DNA of 42,572 bases from an uncultured Woeseiaceae bacterium (GTDB lineage: Bacteria > Pseudomonadota > Gammaproteobacteria > Steroidobacterales > Woeseiaceae), in the NCBI GenBank assembly GCA_905182415.1, contig CAJJBK010000055.1:1-42572 (forward strand), written 5' to 3'. Shown here piece by piece: positions 1 to 8,403 of the stretch. A program made the position numbers and the translations under genes. Within the stretch, counting starts at the first letter, position 1. Each line of letters begins with the position of its first letter. The notes beneath the pieces were generated by a model, which saw only the letters and a list, made by a program, of their open reading frames with translations, searched no databases and was not told the origin of the DNA.

Positions 1-1
1 T

Positions 2-241
2 AAATCCATGTGTGGGCATTCATTGGGTGCAACGGGTGTTCAAGAAGCAATCCATTGCCTCATGATGCTCGAAAATGACTTTATTGCTCCATCCATCAAT
101 GTATTAGATTTAGACCCAGAGCTCGAAGGTATGCCGCTTGTTACGAAACGCCTCGATAATGCTGGAATAAAAACAGCAATGAGTAATAGTTTTGGATTTG
201 GTGGAACAAATGCCACTTTAGTTATGCAAAAGATAACCTAA
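2..241 (+). CDS. fabB: 3-oxoacyl-ACP synthase I, C-terminal fragment
   Basis: This is the 3' end of a beta-ketoacyl-ACP synthase cut by the window edge. The enzyme condenses malonyl-ACP with acyl-ACP in fatty-acid elongation. The visible 79 residues begin KSMCGHSLGA, which matches the second active-site histidine segment of FabB (GHSLGAAG in E. coli). They continue through PSINV and end with SNSFGFGGTNATLVMQK, the FabB C-terminus with its glycine-rich loop. The wording of the tail (VQEAIHCLMML, TNATLVM) is closer to FabB than to FabF. The frame is open from base 2; the first ATG inside it is not a real start. The usual partner fabA, if present, lies outside the window. Confidence 0.93.
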   Translation, partial: KSMCGHSLGATGVQEAIHCLMMLENDFIAPSINVLDLDPELEGMPLVTKRLDNAGIKTAMSNSFGFGGTNATLVMQKIT

Positions 242-253
242 CTTCTTGAGAAA

Positions 254-1111
254 ATGATGTCAATTGAACGTATTAAAAACGATAAGGTTTTTGATGGCAG
301 TGTTGAGGTTTATCGTCACCCATCAAAAGTAAATAATTGTGATATGCAGTTCTCTGTTTTTCGGCCACAGCAAGAACAATATTCATCTGTCCCCCTGCTA
401 ACTTGGTTATCTGGTTTGACCTGTAATGAGGACACCTTTATGTTTAAAGCAGGAGCGTTAAAGTTGGCCTCAGAATTAGGCATTATGATTGTAACTCCTG
501 ATACAAGCCCCCGAGGCGATAATATTCCTGATGATAAAGATGGAGCCTATGATTTTGGTTTAGGCGCGGGCTTTTATGTTAACGCAACGCAAGCCCCTTG
601 GCAGAATAACTATAATATGTACGATTATATTACCAAAGAATTACCAAATATTATTTCTTCAAATTTTGATGCAGATCTTTCTCGGCATGGAATTTTTGGG
701 CATTCTATGGGAGGACATGGTGCACTGACGATTGGCTTAAAGAATCCAGATTTATATAGATCTATCTCCGCTTTTGCACCCATTTGTAATCCAATAAATT
801 GTCCATGGGGCAAGAAGGCACTTCGAAATTATTTGGGTGATGATCAATCGAAATGGAATGAGTATGACGCTACTGAGATTATTGCTGCAGGAAATTATAA
901 GTCTGCACAAAATATAATACGCATCGATCAAGGACTTGATGATGAATTCTATGGGCGTGAATTATGTACCGATAAATTTGAACAAGTTTGTAAAGATAAT
1001 GAACTCGTGATTGATATACACCGTCACCCTGGGCATGGGCATGGTTATTACTTTATTTCTACTTTTATCGAAGATCACCTTAGGCATCATGCAAAATTAT
1101 TATGTAATTGA
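254..1111 (+). CDS. fghA: S-formylglutathione hydrolase
   Basis: A 285-residue serine hydrolase of the esterase D family. It hydrolyses S-formylglutathione to formate and glutathione, the second step of glutathione-dependent formaldehyde detoxification in the cytoplasm. The nucleophile elbow GHSMGGHGAL places the catalytic Ser at residue 151. DQGLDDEF carries the acid (about Asp229) and the His at about 263 sits in GHGYYFISTF. WLSGLTCNEDTF near residue 51 is also typical of the family. Length is normal for FrmB/FghA. Two ATG codons are adjacent (254 and 257) and either could be used; no strong ribosome binding site separates them. The formaldehyde dehydrogenase partner (frmA/adhC) is not in the window. 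The gene lies 12 bases after fabB and may be co-transcribed with it. Confidence 0.93.
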   Translation: MMSIERIKNDKVFDGSVEVYRHPSKVNNCDMQFSVFRPQQEQYSSVPLLTWLSGLTCNEDTFMFKAGALKLASELGIMIVTPDTSPRGDNIPDDKDGAYDFGLGAGFYVNATQAPWQNNYNMYDYITKELPNIISSNFDADLSRHGIFGHSMGGHGALTIGLKNPDLYRSISAFAPICNPINCPWGKKALRNYLGDDQSKWNEYDATEIIAAGNYKSAQNIIRIDQGLDDEFYGRELCTDKFEQVCKDNELVIDIHRHPGHGHGYYFISTFIEDHLRHHAKLLCN

Positions 1112-1147
1112 AGTTTTATGTGAGTTATTCTTAAGTTGATTTTATCA

Positions 1148-2149
1148 ATGTCATTGCAGTTTTTTTTCGTCTTAATCCCATTTTGTTTGTTTGTTTTTCT
1201 TCTGTATTTATATATCAACAGAATGGCATCATATGATAAGAGAAAAAATCATACTCGAGCAACAATAGCACTGCCTAGCCATGATCAAATTATCGATTCT
1301 TTCTCTCTATGTTCGATCACCGTCAAAGACCAATGTTTTAGGGCGCGAATTTATAACATACAGGGCAAAGGTGATGCAATTTTTCTATTGCATGGATGGC
1401 CGCAATCATCAATATCTTGGCAGCCTTTTTTCGACGCCGCAAAAGACTTGGATTATAAAATCATTGCTTTTGATCAAAGGGGCTATAGCCCTGGGGCAAG
1501 ATCGCAAGATATTCATGATTATACTACCGATAAATTAGTTGAAGATGTGTTTTCCATTGCTGATGAGTTGAATATCTCACGTTTTCATCTTGCTGGCCAC
1601 GATTGGGGTGCTGCAATCGGGTGGGCGGCAGTGATGTCTCAGCCAAAAAGAATTTTATCTTGGACGGCTTTATCTATCCCTCATTCATTGGCCTTCTTTG
1701 AGGCGCTTAGAGTTGATAAGGAGCAAAAGAAAAAGAGTCGCTACATTATCTTATTTAGAATGCGATGGCTGCCCGAGCTACTATTAATGACAAGAAATTT
1801 TTTTATTTTGAGGTCAATGATATTCCGTTGGATGCCAGAATTACACACTCAAGAGTACCTCGCTATCCTCTCTGAGCCTGGCGCTCTAAGTGCCACATTA
1901 AATTGGTATCGAGCAATAGGGATGAGTAAGAAATTTCCTTACAATCCTATTATTAATTTACCTGTATTATTTATCTGGGGCAATCGTGATCCTGCCATAA
2001 GCAAGCAGGCGATAACTTTGCAAGATCAATATATCAAAGGAGTGTATAAAAAAATTGAACTGGATGCAGGTCATTGGTTGCTTGAGAGAAGATCAAATTT
2101 AGTGATAGATAATATGTTAAAACATATTGCTAGCGTGACAAAAGATTAG
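1148..2149 (+). CDS. Membrane-anchored alpha/beta hydrolase, epoxide hydrolase-like
   Basis: An alpha/beta-hydrolase of about 333 residues. HGWPQSS forms the oxyanion-hole region. GHDWGAAIGW has Asp instead of Ser as nucleophile, as in soluble epoxide hydrolases and haloalkane dehalogenases. DAGHWLLERR near the C-terminus supplies the catalytic His. The Arg-rich, aromatic cap region lies between. The first 25 residues (SLQFFFVLIPFCLFVFLLYL) form one hydrophobic segment, so the enzyme is probably tethered to the inner membrane; most relatives are soluble. I chose the ATG at 1148 over a TTG four codons upstream (1136). The stop codon overlaps the convergent oxidase gene by four bases. The substrate cannot be told from sequence. 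Confidence 0.8.
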   Translation: MSLQFFFVLIPFCLFVFLLYLYINRMASYDKRKNHTRATIALPSHDQIIDSFSLCSITVKDQCFRARIYNIQGKGDAIFLLHGWPQSSISWQPFFDAAKDLDYKIIAFDQRGYSPGARSQDIHDYTTDKLVEDVFSIADELNISRFHLAGHDWGAAIGWAAVMSQPKRILSWTALSIPHSLAFFEALRVDKEQKKKSRYIILFRMRWLPELLLMTRNFFILRSMIFRWMPELHTQEYLAILSEPGALSATLNWYRAIGMSKKFPYNPIINLPVLFIWGNRDPAISKQAITLQDQYIKGVYKKIELDAGHWLLERRSNLVIDNMLKHIASVTKD

Positions 2150-3297
2150 ACACGTAGGTTATCAAAGATATTTTTATTATCCTCTATAATACGTTCCGTG
2201 ACTTCTGCTTCTGGATTACGTGACCAATCGTCTTTTTGGTTAGAACCACCCAGAAGTATCTCTCCTGCCCGAGGGAACATATAAGTGACATCTGATCCAC
2301 CGCCGACAGTCAGATAATCTATAGCTGGATCCGGAGGAATAAATACCAATTGCCCCTTTACTGGCGTCAATTCATCATCTTTAAATAATGCTTTAGAGCC
2401 TAATCCTGTACAGTTAAAAATTGTATTTTCTTGGAGTGAGAGAATATCATCTAAATTTGTAAAATTACGGATTTTAAAGTGACCGCCCGTTAAAAGAAAG
2501 TCATCTCGAACACGTCTTAAGAATGTTGCTGGTTCGATAATCATAGTGACTGTGCGTTTAACAAAATCAACTGGAAAGGGGTGTTCGTGAGGTTGAAGAT
2601 CAGCAACTGAGGAGAAAAGTTCAGGGAGTTCTCTGAGGTAGTATGATTCTTTAATTTCTTTATTACCTAGATAATAATTTTCGAGAAAACGAATTCCATA
2701 ATTTGCGCCACTTAAATTTTGATAAGCATGATGAGAGATTCGCGAAGCATATTTATATTGCTGTTCAAAGGCTTTGGAAGCAACCCCCTCTTCAAATACA
2801 CTCGTAGGTGCCCATTGACCAGCCCCTACATTTGATACTGAGTGCCGTGAAATATCTCGTGTATAGATGGTGACTTCCCATCCAGCATCTTGAAGTAATC
2901 TAGCTGTGGTAAGACCCATTATTCCACTTCCTATTACAGCAGCACGATTAATAGGAAGTCCTGCTGTTTGATGGACTGCCAGAGCGGACGAACCCCATGA
3001 TAATGAAATACCGCCTCCACCATGCCCGTAATTATGGATAATATTTTTTTTGTCATATTCTTCTCGTTTTACCACAAAACCAGAGGGTCGATAAGGTCTT
3101 AAGCCCACAATAACACGCACTATTTTATTGCGAGCTATGCGTGGAGCATAGAATGGTGTTCTAGAATGTGGACGCTCATAATTCTTATTTAAAATTGAAG
3201 ATATATCTGAACATGCACTTAAGGATGAGACTGCACCCACTGAGCCAAGTGTTTTAATTACTTGACGACGCGTGGTATTAATTGTGGAGTTATTCAT
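2146..3297 (-). CDS. Circularly permuted D-amino-acid-oxidase-like FAD protein, Tat-exported lipoprotein
   Basis: A FAD oxidoreductase of the DAO/DAAO fold, about 383 residues. The N-terminus has a twin-arginine signal (TTRRQVIKTLG) followed by a lipobox-like SLSAC, so it is probably exported folded and lipid-anchored. The module VGLRPYRPSG plus HNYGHGGGGISLSWG, which ends canonical D-amino-acid oxidases, occurs here at residues 64-102, before the Rossmann motif AVIGSGIMGL (about 120-129). The protein then runs through GAGQWAP, NCTGLGSKAL, KGQLV, VTYMFPRAG and LLGGSNQKDDWS, and stops where canonical enzymes would enter the GLRP segment. Active-site Arg (GLRP) and Tyr (VTYMFP) equivalents are both present. 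Oxidative deamination of a D-amino acid or related amine in the periplasm is inferred. I chose the ATG at 3297 over a TTG at 3309. It is divergent from the RibA-like gene. Confidence 0.82.
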   Translation of the reverse strand: MNNSTINTTRRQVIKTLGSVGAVSSLSACSDISSILNKNYERPHSRTPFYAPRIARNKIVRVIVGLRPYRPSGFVVKREEYDKKNIIHNYGHGGGGISLSWGSSALAVHQTAGLPINRAAVIGSGIMGLTTARLLQDAGWEVTIYTRDISRHSVSNVGAGQWAPTSVFEEGVASKAFEQQYKYASRISHHAYQNLSGANYGIRFLENYYLGNKEIKESYYLRELPELFSSVADLQPHEHPFPVDFVKRTVTMIIEPATFLRRVRDDFLLTGGHFKIRNFTNLDDILSLQENTIFNCTGLGSKALFKDDELTPVKGQLVFIPPDPAIDYLTVGGGSDVTYMFPRAGEILLGGSNQKDDWSRNPEAEVTERIIEDNKNIFDNLRV

Positions 3298-3396
3298 AGT
3301 GCCGTCCAAAATTATAATGATCCATAGATTATTTGTTTATAAATTAACTTATATTGATTAAACTGCTTTATCAAATTAAATTGGTAATCATCCATT

Positions 3397-4218
3397 ATGT
3401 TTACATATATAGACCCTGAGATTCGTGGCCGTCTTCTAGAGCGAGGAAAGCTAGTTACCATTAATTACGATGGTAAGATCATTGATTCAAGTTCTGATTT
3501 AAGCATTGAGAGTCATGCAATTAGCATTCTAGGCCCAATCCCGTTGCCGATATTAAATATGAGCTGTGAAACTACAGTCGATTGGTATGCTTGTGTGCGT
3601 CATACTGAACTCAACAAAGTTGAAGAGTTAGCTAATGAACTTCGTGACAGTGAAGGAAAGAATTCCTTTGCTATATTGGCATCCTCTATGGCTGTTAATA
3701 GTGTTCTAGTTATGGGTGATAACTCCAAATGGCAGAATCCATTGATTCGAGTTCATTCTAGTTGTTTAACTGGAGATGTATTTGGTTCTGGAAGATGTGA
3801 ATGTGGACCACAATTAGATATGTCATTGGCGAACATTAAAGATGATGAGTCAGGTGGTATGGTGGTTTACATGTCGGGACATGAAGGGAGAGGTATTGGT
3901 TTGTGGGCCAAAGCGGCTACTTATTTATTGCAAGATGACGGAGAAGATACTTATCAAGCAAATCGCTCGCTTGGTCTAGAAGAAGATTCACGTGACTTTG
4001 TAGATGCAGCCATTTTAATAAAATATTTTAATGGCTCTCAGCCTTTTAGATTAATGACCAATAACCCAAAAAAAATTAATGATTTAAAATATTTTGGTTT
4101 AGATAAAATTACACCGGTTAAACATCTGATTGGTATCACAGATAAAAATCGAAATTATCTTTCAGCAAAACAAAATTGGGGTCACAATTTGGATGATAAT
4201 GACCTCAAAAAAGAATAA
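3397..4218 (+). CDS. GTP cyclohydrolase II-like protein with N-terminal extension
   Basis: A protein of 273 residues. Its C-terminal 160 residues are a GTP cyclohydrolase II domain, which opens GTP to the diaminopyrimidine used for riboflavin. Zinc ligands are Cys123, Cys134 and Cys136 in SCLTGDVFGSGRCEC. The catalytic Tyr (about 176, AATYLLQ), the Asp-Ser-Arg trio (197-199, EEDSRDF) and LMTNNPKKI are all kept. Two features differ from E. coli RibA (196 residues). About 88 extra residues lie at the N-terminus with no motif I recognise. The usual YLRQEGRGIGL loop reads YMSGHEGRGIGL, one residue longer. It may be a divergent RibA or a RibA-like paralogue of other pathways. No other riboflavin gene is adjacent. 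It ends exactly where the convergent queF gene ends. Confidence 0.8.
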   Translation: MFTYIDPEIRGRLLERGKLVTINYDGKIIDSSSDLSIESHAISILGPIPLPILNMSCETTVDWYACVRHTELNKVEELANELRDSEGKNSFAILASSMAVNSVLVMGDNSKWQNPLIRVHSSCLTGDVFGSGRCECGPQLDMSLANIKDDESGGMVVYMSGHEGRGIGLWAKAATYLLQDDGEDTYQANRSLGLEEDSRDFVDAAILIKYFNGSQPFRLMTNNPKKINDLKYFGLDKITPVKHLIGITDKNRNYLSAKQNWGHNLDDNDLKKE

Positions 4219-5031
4219 TTATTGACGCCAGAGTCTGATATTTTCAGGATTATTTTCGAAATCAGATCTAAATGGGTTGATGTCTATACCACCGCGTCGA
4301 TTATAACGAGCATAAACAGTCAATTGATTGGTTTGACAAAGCTTCTTAATATCCATGAAAATCTTCTCTACACAGGCTTCATGAAAGTCATTGTGACCTC
4401 GATAAGAATTGATATAGCTTAATAAGCCACCGCGATAAATCTTTTTGCCTTTGTACTTTATTATGATTGTGCCGGTATCTGGTTGATTAGTGACAGGGCA
4501 ATTAGTTCTCAAGATCTCTGAATACAATAATTCCTCGGTATGAATATCATTCTCAGTTTTTAGAGCTTCAGTCGTTACTTTTGAATGAGTGAAGTTAGCA
4601 TTTTCTTGATCTATAGAATGACCTTCATTTGAATTGATCTGATTTTTTTCGTTATCTTTAGTTGATGAAATTAATACCTTTACATCACTATTGGTCAGCT
4701 GAGATAAATCATGTTTAATAAGATCGGTAGCAATTGACGGTGATTGAAATTGATTATTTGAGAAAGTATTTAGGTACAGTTTTAATGACTTAGATTCTAC
4801 GATATTTTCTGAGTTTGCGGAAAATAAGATTGTAAGCTTACCAATATGTGGTCTTCCCGAGTCATCGAGCCAAGAAAATTCCCAAGCATTCCATATATCA
4901 ACTCCTTGAAATATGAGATCTCCGTCTACCATATACTCTGCCCGATTTTCTTTTCTGCTTATTGCAAAAAGTAAATCGGGCGAATATGAGTTTGGATAAC
5001 GAGTATCTTTCCCTAGCGGGTTGTCATTCAA
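4219..5031 (-). CDS. queF: NADPH-dependent 7-cyano-7-deazaguanine reductase
   Basis: A long-form (YqcD-type) QueF of 270 residues. It reduces the nitrile preQ0 to the amine preQ1 in queuosine tRNA modification. The N-terminal half has LGKDTRYPNSYSPDLLF, VDIWNAWEFSWL and ESKSLKLYLNTF, the substrate-binding T-fold half. The C-terminal half has LRTNCPVTNQPDTG with catalytic Cys178 and Asp185, then DFHEACVEKI and RRGGIDINPFRS. A low-complexity, polar linker at about 120-160 is longer and less conserved than the rest. The gene starts 14 bases after the TPR lipoprotein gene on the same strand and probably shares its transcript. A queuosine-precursor transporter of the YhhQ family is also in this window, at 33.3-34.0 kb. 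Confidence 0.95.
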   Translation of the reverse strand: MNDNPLGKDTRYPNSYSPDLLFAISRKENRAEYMVDGDLIFQGVDIWNAWEFSWLDDSGRPHIGKLTILFSANSENIVESKSLKLYLNTFSNNQFQSPSIATDLIKHDLSQLTNSDVKVLISSTKDNEKNQINSNEGHSIDQENANFTHSKVTTEALKTENDIHTEELLYSEILRTNCPVTNQPDTGTIIIKYKGKKIYRGGLLSYINSYRGHNDFHEACVEKIFMDIKKLCQTNQLTVYARYNRRGGIDINPFRSDFENNPENIRLWRQ

Positions 5032-5045
5032 TACAATAACACCTT

Positions 5046-6707
5046 CTAGAATCGCGAAGATGTAAGTGTTACATCCGCATTAGCCCAAATAATATCGAAG
5101 CGCTGCTGTATCTCACTAAAATCTTTGTCTTGTGCTTTTAATGCTTCAATGAGTCCATACATTGCCCATCCATTTCTGGGATATCGTTTTAGATTTTCTT
5201 TAAACACACCCTCGGCCTTATTAGAGTTGCCCGCTGCTAGTAGGGCTTTACCAAGTGATAATCTAGTAGGGTAATACCAGAAGGGCGGTTCTGTATATGG
5301 CAGTTTATCCTGAATTAAAACGGCTTTAGTGAATTGGGCGATGGCTTCAGAGGTATTATTTTCAGCCATAGCTATTTCACCCAATGCTAGAGAATCAGCG
5401 ATATTCAAAAGCATTGAGGCGGGATAATAAATGGAATCAAGATGCATTACATCGTCCGTATCTTTGTATTCACCGAGCATAGCCCGCTCTTTTTTTGCCA
5501 TTTCTAATTCACCGATATTAGCGAAAGCTACAGCACGCGTGTAATGCCAAATACCATTCGCATATTCTAATCTTTCAGCCGGTGCTGGTTGTTGTAATAC
5601 TTCATTCCAGCGACCAAACTGAACTAGTGATTGCATTGGAATGGTTTTAAAGAATTCCACTCCTGGAAACTGATCAATCATTTCAATTCTAACGTTTTTT
5701 GCAACTTTCTCGCCTGCTTCGATGGCTACTTTGCTTCTTCCCTCCATACTTGAAGAAGCCCATAAAAAGTGAATATTATGGGGATAGTAGGCAGCAGGAT
5801 AGAACCCCTGTGCGTTACAAGCAGCAATATAAGCCTCATCAACTGCAGCTGCCATTTCATTCGATTTTGAGGCGTCTGCATAACGACCTAAACGCCAATA
5901 TATATGAGATGGCATATGTACAAGGTGTCCAGCACCAGGCACTAGATCAAGCAAAATATCAGCCGAAGCCTCAGCTCGTTCTGGCTTTGAAGATGATTCT
6001 ACCGCATGTATGTATAGATGGATTGCCATAGGGTGAGCTGGATTCCTAGCCAGTACCTCTTCAAGCTTATTGATTGCTTCGATAGTAAGGGGCTTTGGGT
6101 TATCTTCATCAATCCAATAATTCCATGGCATGGTATTCATGAGTGATTCAGCAAATAAAGAAGCCGCATCATCATCCTGGGGATATTTATGTGACAAAGA
6201 GCGCATCGCTTCAGCATAAGCTTGATCTAATGGCGCTCTAGGTGAAGAGAGGTCACCATTATATCTTTCGGCTAATGCATCTATATAGTCACGCTCTTTT
6301 TGAGAGGCATTTTCTTTAAGTGATATGGCTTTTTGTATTGCTATAAATGCAGCTTCACGATCTTGATCTGCCATAATAACTGCACCATTACTGGTTACAT
6401 TGATATTGGGACCTAGTGCTAGAGCTTCACCCCAGAAACACATAGCACATTCTGGATCTAAAGTTTGAGCAGCTCTGAATGAGCGCGCCGATTCAGCATG
6501 ATTGAAAGCGAAATCAATGGTTAAGCCTTGATCGAAGTATCTTTGTACATATGGATCTTTTGTGGAGATTGGATGAATGTGATTGCCCATGTTCTCAAAA
6601 AGAGGTGCTCCTGCACGTGTCACCAGATCATTTAAGCTTTCTTCAGAAGAGCAACTTCCAATAAATACTAAGGTTAAGATCAATAATATAGATTTAAATT
6701 TATTCAT
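5046..6707 (-). CDS. TPR-repeat lipoprotein
   Basis: A 553-residue protein with an N-terminal lipoprotein signal (KSILLILTLVFIGSCSS; Cys at about residue 19), so it is likely anchored to a membrane facing the periplasm. The mature part is mostly helical and contains tetratricopeptide-like units, for example around residues 65-105 (FNHAESARSFRAAQTLDPE), 225-300, and the C-terminal stretch with GKALLAAGNSNKAEGVF. The segment DPECAMCFWGEALALGPN has a CxxC pair but no following His, so it is not a heme c site. The family occurs widely in environmental bacteria; to my knowledge no function has been assigned. It lies between the EVE gene and queF on the same strand. A scaffold role is inferred from TPR repeats only. 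Confidence 0.8.
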   Translation of the reverse strand: MNKFKSILLILTLVFIGSCSSEESLNDLVTRAGAPLFENMGNHIHPISTKDPYVQRYFDQGLTIDFAFNHAESARSFRAAQTLDPECAMCFWGEALALGPNINVTSNGAVIMADQDREAAFIAIQKAISLKENASQKERDYIDALAERYNGDLSSPRAPLDQAYAEAMRSLSHKYPQDDDAASLFAESLMNTMPWNYWIDEDNPKPLTIEAINKLEEVLARNPAHPMAIHLYIHAVESSSKPERAEASADILLDLVPGAGHLVHMPSHIYWRLGRYADASKSNEMAAAVDEAYIAACNAQGFYPAAYYPHNIHFLWASSSMEGRSKVAIEAGEKVAKNVRIEMIDQFPGVEFFKTIPMQSLVQFGRWNEVLQQPAPAERLEYANGIWHYTRAVAFANIGELEMAKKERAMLGEYKDTDDVMHLDSIYYPASMLLNIADSLALGEIAMAENNTSEAIAQFTKAVLIQDKLPYTEPPFWYYPTRLSLGKALLAAGNSNKAEGVFKENLKRYPRNGWAMYGLIEALKAQDKDFSEIQQRFDIIWANADVTLTSSRF

Positions 6708-6752
6708 TGTATTTCCTTGTATTGGAGCGATTAGTTAAGGGCAGGGCATTTA

Positions 6753-7205
6753 CTACTCTAAGTCAAGAATTAGATCCCATTCCTTTTTACCCACTGGAAT
6801 GACAGACAATCGATTGCCTTTTTGGTTTAATCGAAAATCTTGCAACTGCTCATGTGCTTTTAGTTCTTTTAGAGAGATTTCGCGTTTTAGTTTTCGTTTA
6901 TATTTTACATCGACCAATAACCAACGAGGATTTTTTGGATCACTTTTACCATCAAAATATTTTGATTCAGGATCAAATTGAGTTATATCGGGATAAGCTC
7001 CACTTACTATAGTCATCAAACCAGTTATTGCAGGTATTTTGCAGTTGGAGTGATAAAAAAAAGCAATGTCACCTATTTGCATCTGATCACGAAACATATT
7101 TCTAACTTGATAGTTTCGAATACCGTCCCATGGTTCTTGCTTGTCTCTTTTTAGATCATCGATACCATAGACATCAGGTTCTGATTTCATTAACCAATAA
7201 GCCAT
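6753..7205 (-). CDS. EVE domain protein
   Basis: A 150-residue protein consisting of a single EVE (DUF55) domain. Hallmarks are the start MAYWLMKSEPDVYGIDDL, WDGIRNYQVRNMF, MQIGDIAFFYHSN, GLMTIVSGAYPD, and the closing LSVIPVGKKEWDLIL. EVE domains belong to the PUA-like group that recognises modified bases in DNA or RNA. Single-domain bacterial members resemble thymocyte nuclear protein 1. Length is normal. The gene precedes the TPR lipoprotein gene by 45 bases on the same strand. The modified base it reads is unknown. Confidence 0.9.
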   Translation of the reverse strand: MAYWLMKSEPDVYGIDDLKRDKQEPWDGIRNYQVRNMFRDQMQIGDIAFFYHSNCKIPAITGLMTIVSGAYPDITQFDPESKYFDGKSDPKNPRWLLVDVKYKRKLKREISLKELKAHEQLQDFRLNQKGNRLSVIPVGKKEWDLILDLE

Positions 7206-7320
7206 TTTTTACCTATAAAAATTTAACAATTTATTGGGTCGTATTTTTAATAAAAGCGACCTCATAAGTAATATACAATCATGGGGTTTCTTTTAAAAGT
7301 TTTAAGTGGTTTTTGCTTCT

Positions 7321-8403
7321 TTAAAATCTAAACCCTAAATCTATTTGAACACGGCTATAATCAATTTCTTCTGTTTTAGAAGGTTTATATTTTGACATGA
7401 TTATAGTTCCACCAAGAGTTATATTATCCCTCAATGTATATCTGCTTCTTATTAGATGTCCGTCAGAATCTGTATTCCCGCCTGCGAAATCCGAGTCTGA
7501 GAAAGAACCTATTAAAGCGTCTTTTTCGGTATTATGATAAGCATAACCAATTTGTTTATCACCGCGCTTCTTACTTGACCCGACGTTGATCCCAAAAGAA
7601 TAAGCTTTGTTATTATTCGCCGCGGCAGAATTGTTTATAACTTCTAAGTGTAAAGTAGTCGGCCATTGAGCAATAACAGTTTTTATTTCTGAGAAAAATT
7701 CAAATAAATTATAATCGAAAAGATAGTTTCCCTCAGAATCTAAGCTATTTCCCTTAGCTTTGTAGAAGGGAGAATTACCTTGTGAATTATAATCATAATA
7801 ACCAACTCCGGTAATTATAGATGTAACATTAGAGAGATTAAATTTCTTTCCTGCTTGCAATGAATGCAGAATTGTATCGTTTTTTTCTGATCCTTGATCA
7901 ATTACAATATAACCACTATTTACAAATACTTCATTAGCATTGAAAGTCCCAAAGACTCCCTCTGGGTTTAAATCGTTATCCCATAATAGATTATTTCCAC
8001 CTGCAGTAAACCATGGCATTTTCATCTTACCACCCATGATTTGTAATTTTTCATTTACTCTCCAGTTTGCAAAGGCTCTGCCTATTCCTATTCCTTTGCC
8101 AGAAGCATTTTCTCCAAAAGTTTGATTTGATGAAACAGGATCATCAATGCCTGTTTCAAATCTAAAAACCAATTCAACATCATCAGAGATATTCGTGGAC
8201 AAACCTAACCTAGTTCTGAATCTTTCTCGTTCATTGTCGTTACCGGGATTTTTGTAAATACCTTCCCAGCGAAAACGAGTATCTCCCTTTAATGAAATAT
8301 TGTCATACCATTTTGATTTGATTGTATCTCCAAGCAGCAAATATGGAATGAAGAGCCAGATTAAAGTCAGAAAATTTAATACAAAGAACTTTAACATAGT
8401 CAT
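7321..8403 (-). CDS. Putative outer-membrane porin of the phosphate operon
   Basis: A beta-barrel protein of 360 residues. It has an N-terminal signal sequence (LKFFVLNFLTLIWLFIPYLLLG), many alternating polar/hydrophobic strands (LKGDTRFRWEGIY, RERFRTRLGLSTNI, VELVFRFETG), and ends in IDLGFRF. The terminal Phe is the classic outer-membrane assembly signal. The overall character fits the putative-porin family rather than the OprP/OprO phosphate porins, and no poly-lysine phosphate ladder is obvious. Its ATG overlaps the pit stop codon by one base (TAATG), so translation is coupled to the phosphate transporter. It is the last gene of the Pho-box-controlled operon DUF47-pit-porin. Phosphate or phosphorylated-compound uptake is inferred from this context. 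Confidence 0.75.
   Translation of the reverse strand: MTMLKFFVLNFLTLIWLFIPYLLLGDTIKSKWYDNISLKGDTRFRWEGIYKNPGNDNERERFRTRLGLSTNISDDVELVFRFETGIDDPVSSNQTFGENASGKGIGIGRAFANWRVNEKLQIMGGKMKMPWFTAGGNNLLWDNDLNPEGVFGTFNANEVFVNSGYIVIDQGSEKNDTILHSLQAGKKFNLSNVTSIITGVGYYDYNSQGNSPFYKAKGNSLDSEGNYLFDYNLFEFFSEIKTVIAQWPTTLHLEVINNSAAANNNKAYSFGINVGSSKKRGDKQIGYAYHNTEKDALIGSFSDSDFAGGNTDSDGHLIRSRYTLRDNITLGGTIIMSKYKPSKTEEIDYSRVQIDLGFRF

Noticed and set aside
3354-3374. Imperfect palindrome TTGATTAAA/TTTATCAA in the gap between the permuted oxidase and the RibA-like gene
   Set aside because: The arms differ in length and such A/T palindromes are expected by chance in this base composition; no second copy was seen.
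7237-7261. Hairpin GGTCG/CGACC between the porin and EVE genes
   Set aside because: Only five paired bases around a 15-base loop and no T-run directly after it on either strand.
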